DNA from: Caenimonas sp. SL110
GTDB lineage: Bacteria > Pseudomonadota > Gammaproteobacteria > Burkholderiales > Burkholderiaceae_C
Length of the DNA stretch: 44,743 nucleotides
Reading direction: 5' to 3'
Assembly (NCBI RefSeq): GCF_001044395.1
Contig: NZ_JANU01000041.1
Coordinates: forward strand, 1 to 44,743
Positions 43,243-44,743 of the stretch are shown one piece after another; position 1 is the first letter of the stretch, and every line of letters begins with the position of its first letter. Below the pieces are notes generated by a model. It did not search any database. It was not told where the DNA came from and saw only the letters and a list, made by a program, of their open reading frames with translations. The position numbers were made by a program, and so were the translations under genes.

Positions 43243-43494
43243 CAGATGATTCAGCTGCTGCCCGCGCAAACCCTGTGGATGGTTCTGGCACAACCTGCCG
43301 GTTATCCACACGACCGGTCAAAAAGCAAAAGTTATCCCTGCGCCGGGTACACGAAACGCAGGCAGCATCACAGGCTTTTAAAGTCGCCAAGTGCTTGATG
43401 AAAAAGGGGAAAATAGCGGTTGTCCACAGAAGTGCCGCTCCCTTATCTAACTACTACTAAGTTAAATAAAGAATATTAAAGAGAAGAGGAAGAC
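43243..43494 (+). other. Probable replication origin (oriC) between dnaA and dnaN
   Basis: This gap has a perfect DnaA box TTATCCACA (43302-43310), a near-consensus TTGTCCACA (43420-43428), a weaker inverted CCATCCACA (43274-43282) and TTATCCCTG (43332-43340). After the 43420 box come a GC-rich spacer (43429-43442) and then CTAA-CTA-CTA-CTA (43447-43459), the complement of a DnaA-trio (3'-GAT repeats). An A/T-rich stretch up to 43485 follows, where unwinding would begin. This order is the described basal unwinding system. Boxes before dnaA may contribute a second cluster. Confidence 0.75.
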
Positions 43495-44601
43495 ATGATC
43501 GTCTTGAAGGCAACGCAAGAAAAGGTGCTCTCGGTCCTGCAATCGGTGGCGGGCATCGTGGAGCGCAGGCACACGCTGCCGATCCTGGCCAACGTTCTGA
43601 TCCGCAAGACGGGCAGCTCGTTGCAGCTGACCACCAGCGACCTTGAAATCCAGATCCGCACAACCGCGGACCTCGGCGGCGACAGCGGCAACTTCACAAC
43701 GACGGTCGGCGCACGCAAGCTGATCGACATCCTGCGCACCATGCCCAGCGACCAGACCGTGAGCCTGGAGTCGAGCGCGAGCAAGCTGATCTTGAAAGGC
43801 GGCAAGAGCCGCTTCACGCTGCAGACACTGCCAGCCGAAGACTTCCCGCTGGTGCAGGAAGCCGCGAGCTTCGGCCCGGTTTTCTCGGTCCCGCAAAAGA
43901 CGCTCAAGGACTTGCTGAACCAGGTCTCGTTCGCGATGGCCGTGCACGACATTCGCTACTACCTCAACGGCATCCTGTTCGTCGCTGAGGGCAAGCAGCT
44001 GTCGTTGGTGGCAACCGACGGTCACCGCCTGGCATTCGCCAACGCGACGCTCGATGTCGAAGTGCCGCGTCAGGAAGTCATCCTGCCGCGCAAGACGGTG
44101 CTCGAAATGCAGCGCCTGCTGTCGAACGCCGAAGGCGCGATCGAAATGCAGTTCGCGAGCAACCAGGCCAAGTTCAGTTTCGAGGGCATGGAGTTCGTCA
44201 CCAAGCTGGTCGAAGGCAAGTTCCCCGACTACAACCGCGTCATCCCCAAGAACCACAAGAACACGGTCACGCTGGGCCGTGCGCCGCTGCTGGCGAGCCT
44301 GCAGCGCACAGCAATCCTGACGAGCGAGAAGTTCAAGGGCGTGCGCCTGAACATCGAGCCAGGCGTGCTGCGCGTGGCGAGCAACAACGCCGAGCAGGAA
44401 GAAGCCGTGGATGAACTCGACATCGACTACGGCGGTGACTCGATCGAGATCGGCTTCAACGTCACGTACCTGATCGACGCGCTGACCAACATGGAGCAGG
44501 ACATGGTGAAGCTGGAGCTGGCCGATTCGAACAGCTCGGCGCTCTTCACCATTCCCGAGAATTCGACGTTCAAGTACGTCGTGATGCCGATGCGGATTTG
44601 A
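43495..44601 (+). CDS. dnaN: DNA polymerase III beta sliding clamp
   Basis: The clamp that tethers DNA polymerase III to DNA. The 368-residue protein has the three-domain clamp fold with family features VERRHTLPILANVLI, LVATDGHRLAFA, FPDYNRVIP and the C-terminal YVVMPMRI. Purine-rich GAGAAGAGGAAG precedes the ATG. Expected to be followed by recF or gyrB outside the window. Confidence 0.97.
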   Translation: MIVLKATQEKVLSVLQSVAGIVERRHTLPILANVLIRKTGSSLQLTTSDLEIQIRTTADLGGDSGNFTTTVGARKLIDILRTMPSDQTVSLESSASKLILKGGKSRFTLQTLPAEDFPLVQEAASFGPVFSVPQKTLKDLLNQVSFAMAVHDIRYYLNGILFVAEGKQLSLVATDGHRLAFANATLDVEVPRQEVILPRKTVLEMQRLLSNAEGAIEMQFASNQAKFSFEGMEFVTKLVEGKFPDYNRVIPKNHKNTVTLGRAPLLASLQRTAILTSEKFKGVRLNIEPGVLRVASNNAEQEEAVDELDIDYGGDSIEIGFNVTYLIDALTNMEQDMVKLELADSNSSALFTIPENSTFKYVVMPMRI

Positions 44602-44608
44602 GGAAGGA

Positions 44609-44678
44609 TGTCATTGCGGACCCGATCCGCAATCCATGACCCCGAATTCATGGATGCCGGATCAAGTCCGGCATGACA
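44609..44678. repeat. Cloverleaf-forming palindromic repeat after dnaN
   Basis: TGTCAT (44609-44614) pairs with ATGACA (44673-44678). Inside are three adjoining hairpins with no unpaired junction base: TGCGGA/TCCGCA (44615-44631), ATCCATGA/TCATGGAT (44632-44655) and GCCGGA/TCCGGC (44656-44672). The complementary ends and internal arms resemble a REP/MITE-like dispersed element. Confidence 0.65.
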
Positions 44679-44696
44679 ACCGGGTAAAGAATCCAG

Positions 44697-44743
44697 ACCC
44701 GCCGATACAGGCGGGAATAGATGAAACCCGCCATCGAGGCGGG
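44697..44743. repeat. Two CCCGCC/GGCGGG hairpins at the right edge
   Basis: CCCGCC-GATACA-GGCGGG and CCCGCC-ATCGA-GGCGGG share the same 6-bp stem, 13 bases apart, the second touching the window end. One could be the dnaN terminator if a T-run follows outside the window; the duplication suggests a repeated element. Confidence 0.5.

Overview
This window reads as chromosomal DNA of a high-GC betaproteobacterium of the order Burkholderiales, most likely Comamonadaceae (Variovorax-like). The call rests on gene content and order: rpmH/rnpA/yidD/yidC/mnmE beside dnaA/dnaN, metX-metW, surA-lptD, kdsD-kdsC-lptC and glycine-rich RRM genes. The right end carries the probable replication origin. I saw no prophage, insertion sequence, CRISPR array, rRNA or tRNA.

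Layout. 1-2980: a zinc-ribbon/DUF4178 membrane protein (cut by the left edge), an SPFH-SHOCT protein and a small unknown gene. 3147-6555: malic enzyme maeB, then a secreted barnase-type RNase with its barstar inhibitor. 6556-6820: a chain of perfect inverted repeats ending in a terminator. 6804-11356 (minus): rsmA, surA, lptD (rRNA maturation and outer-membrane biogenesis). 11416-14417: amgK, rsmE and an MFS transporter. 14389-19503: a lipase-like hydrolase, an M20 peptidase, DUF72, DUF3606, yigZ and hyi. 19538-21699: chrBA chromate module. 21825-23545 (minus): metX-metW behind what I read as a SAM-II riboswitch plus terminator. 23793-24995: amtB. 24985-28863: a metal/redox stress cluster made of a bufferin operon (bufA-bufB-bufC-doxX), a TlpA-like thioredoxin, and an ECF sigma factor with a zinc-binding anti-sigma factor. 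29028-30280: two tandem RRM proteins, each with a leader hairpin that buries its ribosome binding site. 30341-33344 (minus): SDR, lptC, kdsC, kdsD. 33386-37432: a KefB-type antiporter and two cyclic-nucleotide-binding proteins around an unknown protein. 37535-41578 (minus): mnmE, yidC, yidD, rnpA, rpmH. 41579-44601: dnaA, an origin with DnaA boxes and a DnaA-trio, and dnaN. 44602-44743: a palindromic repeat that can fold as a perfect cloverleaf.

The strongest system-level signal is at 25-29 kb. The bufferin operon and the divergent tlpA gene share an identical bipartite element, TGTAAGA-N16-GACCAAG, in promoter position, next to an ECF sigma/anti-sigma pair. This suggests one regulon for periplasmic copper buffering and thiol protection. 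Other notable signals are the SAM-II riboswitch, the paired SD-hiding RRM leaders, the structured tract behind barstar and the cloverleaf repeat. Everything comes from reading the sequence; no alignment, HMM or RNA-folding program was run.
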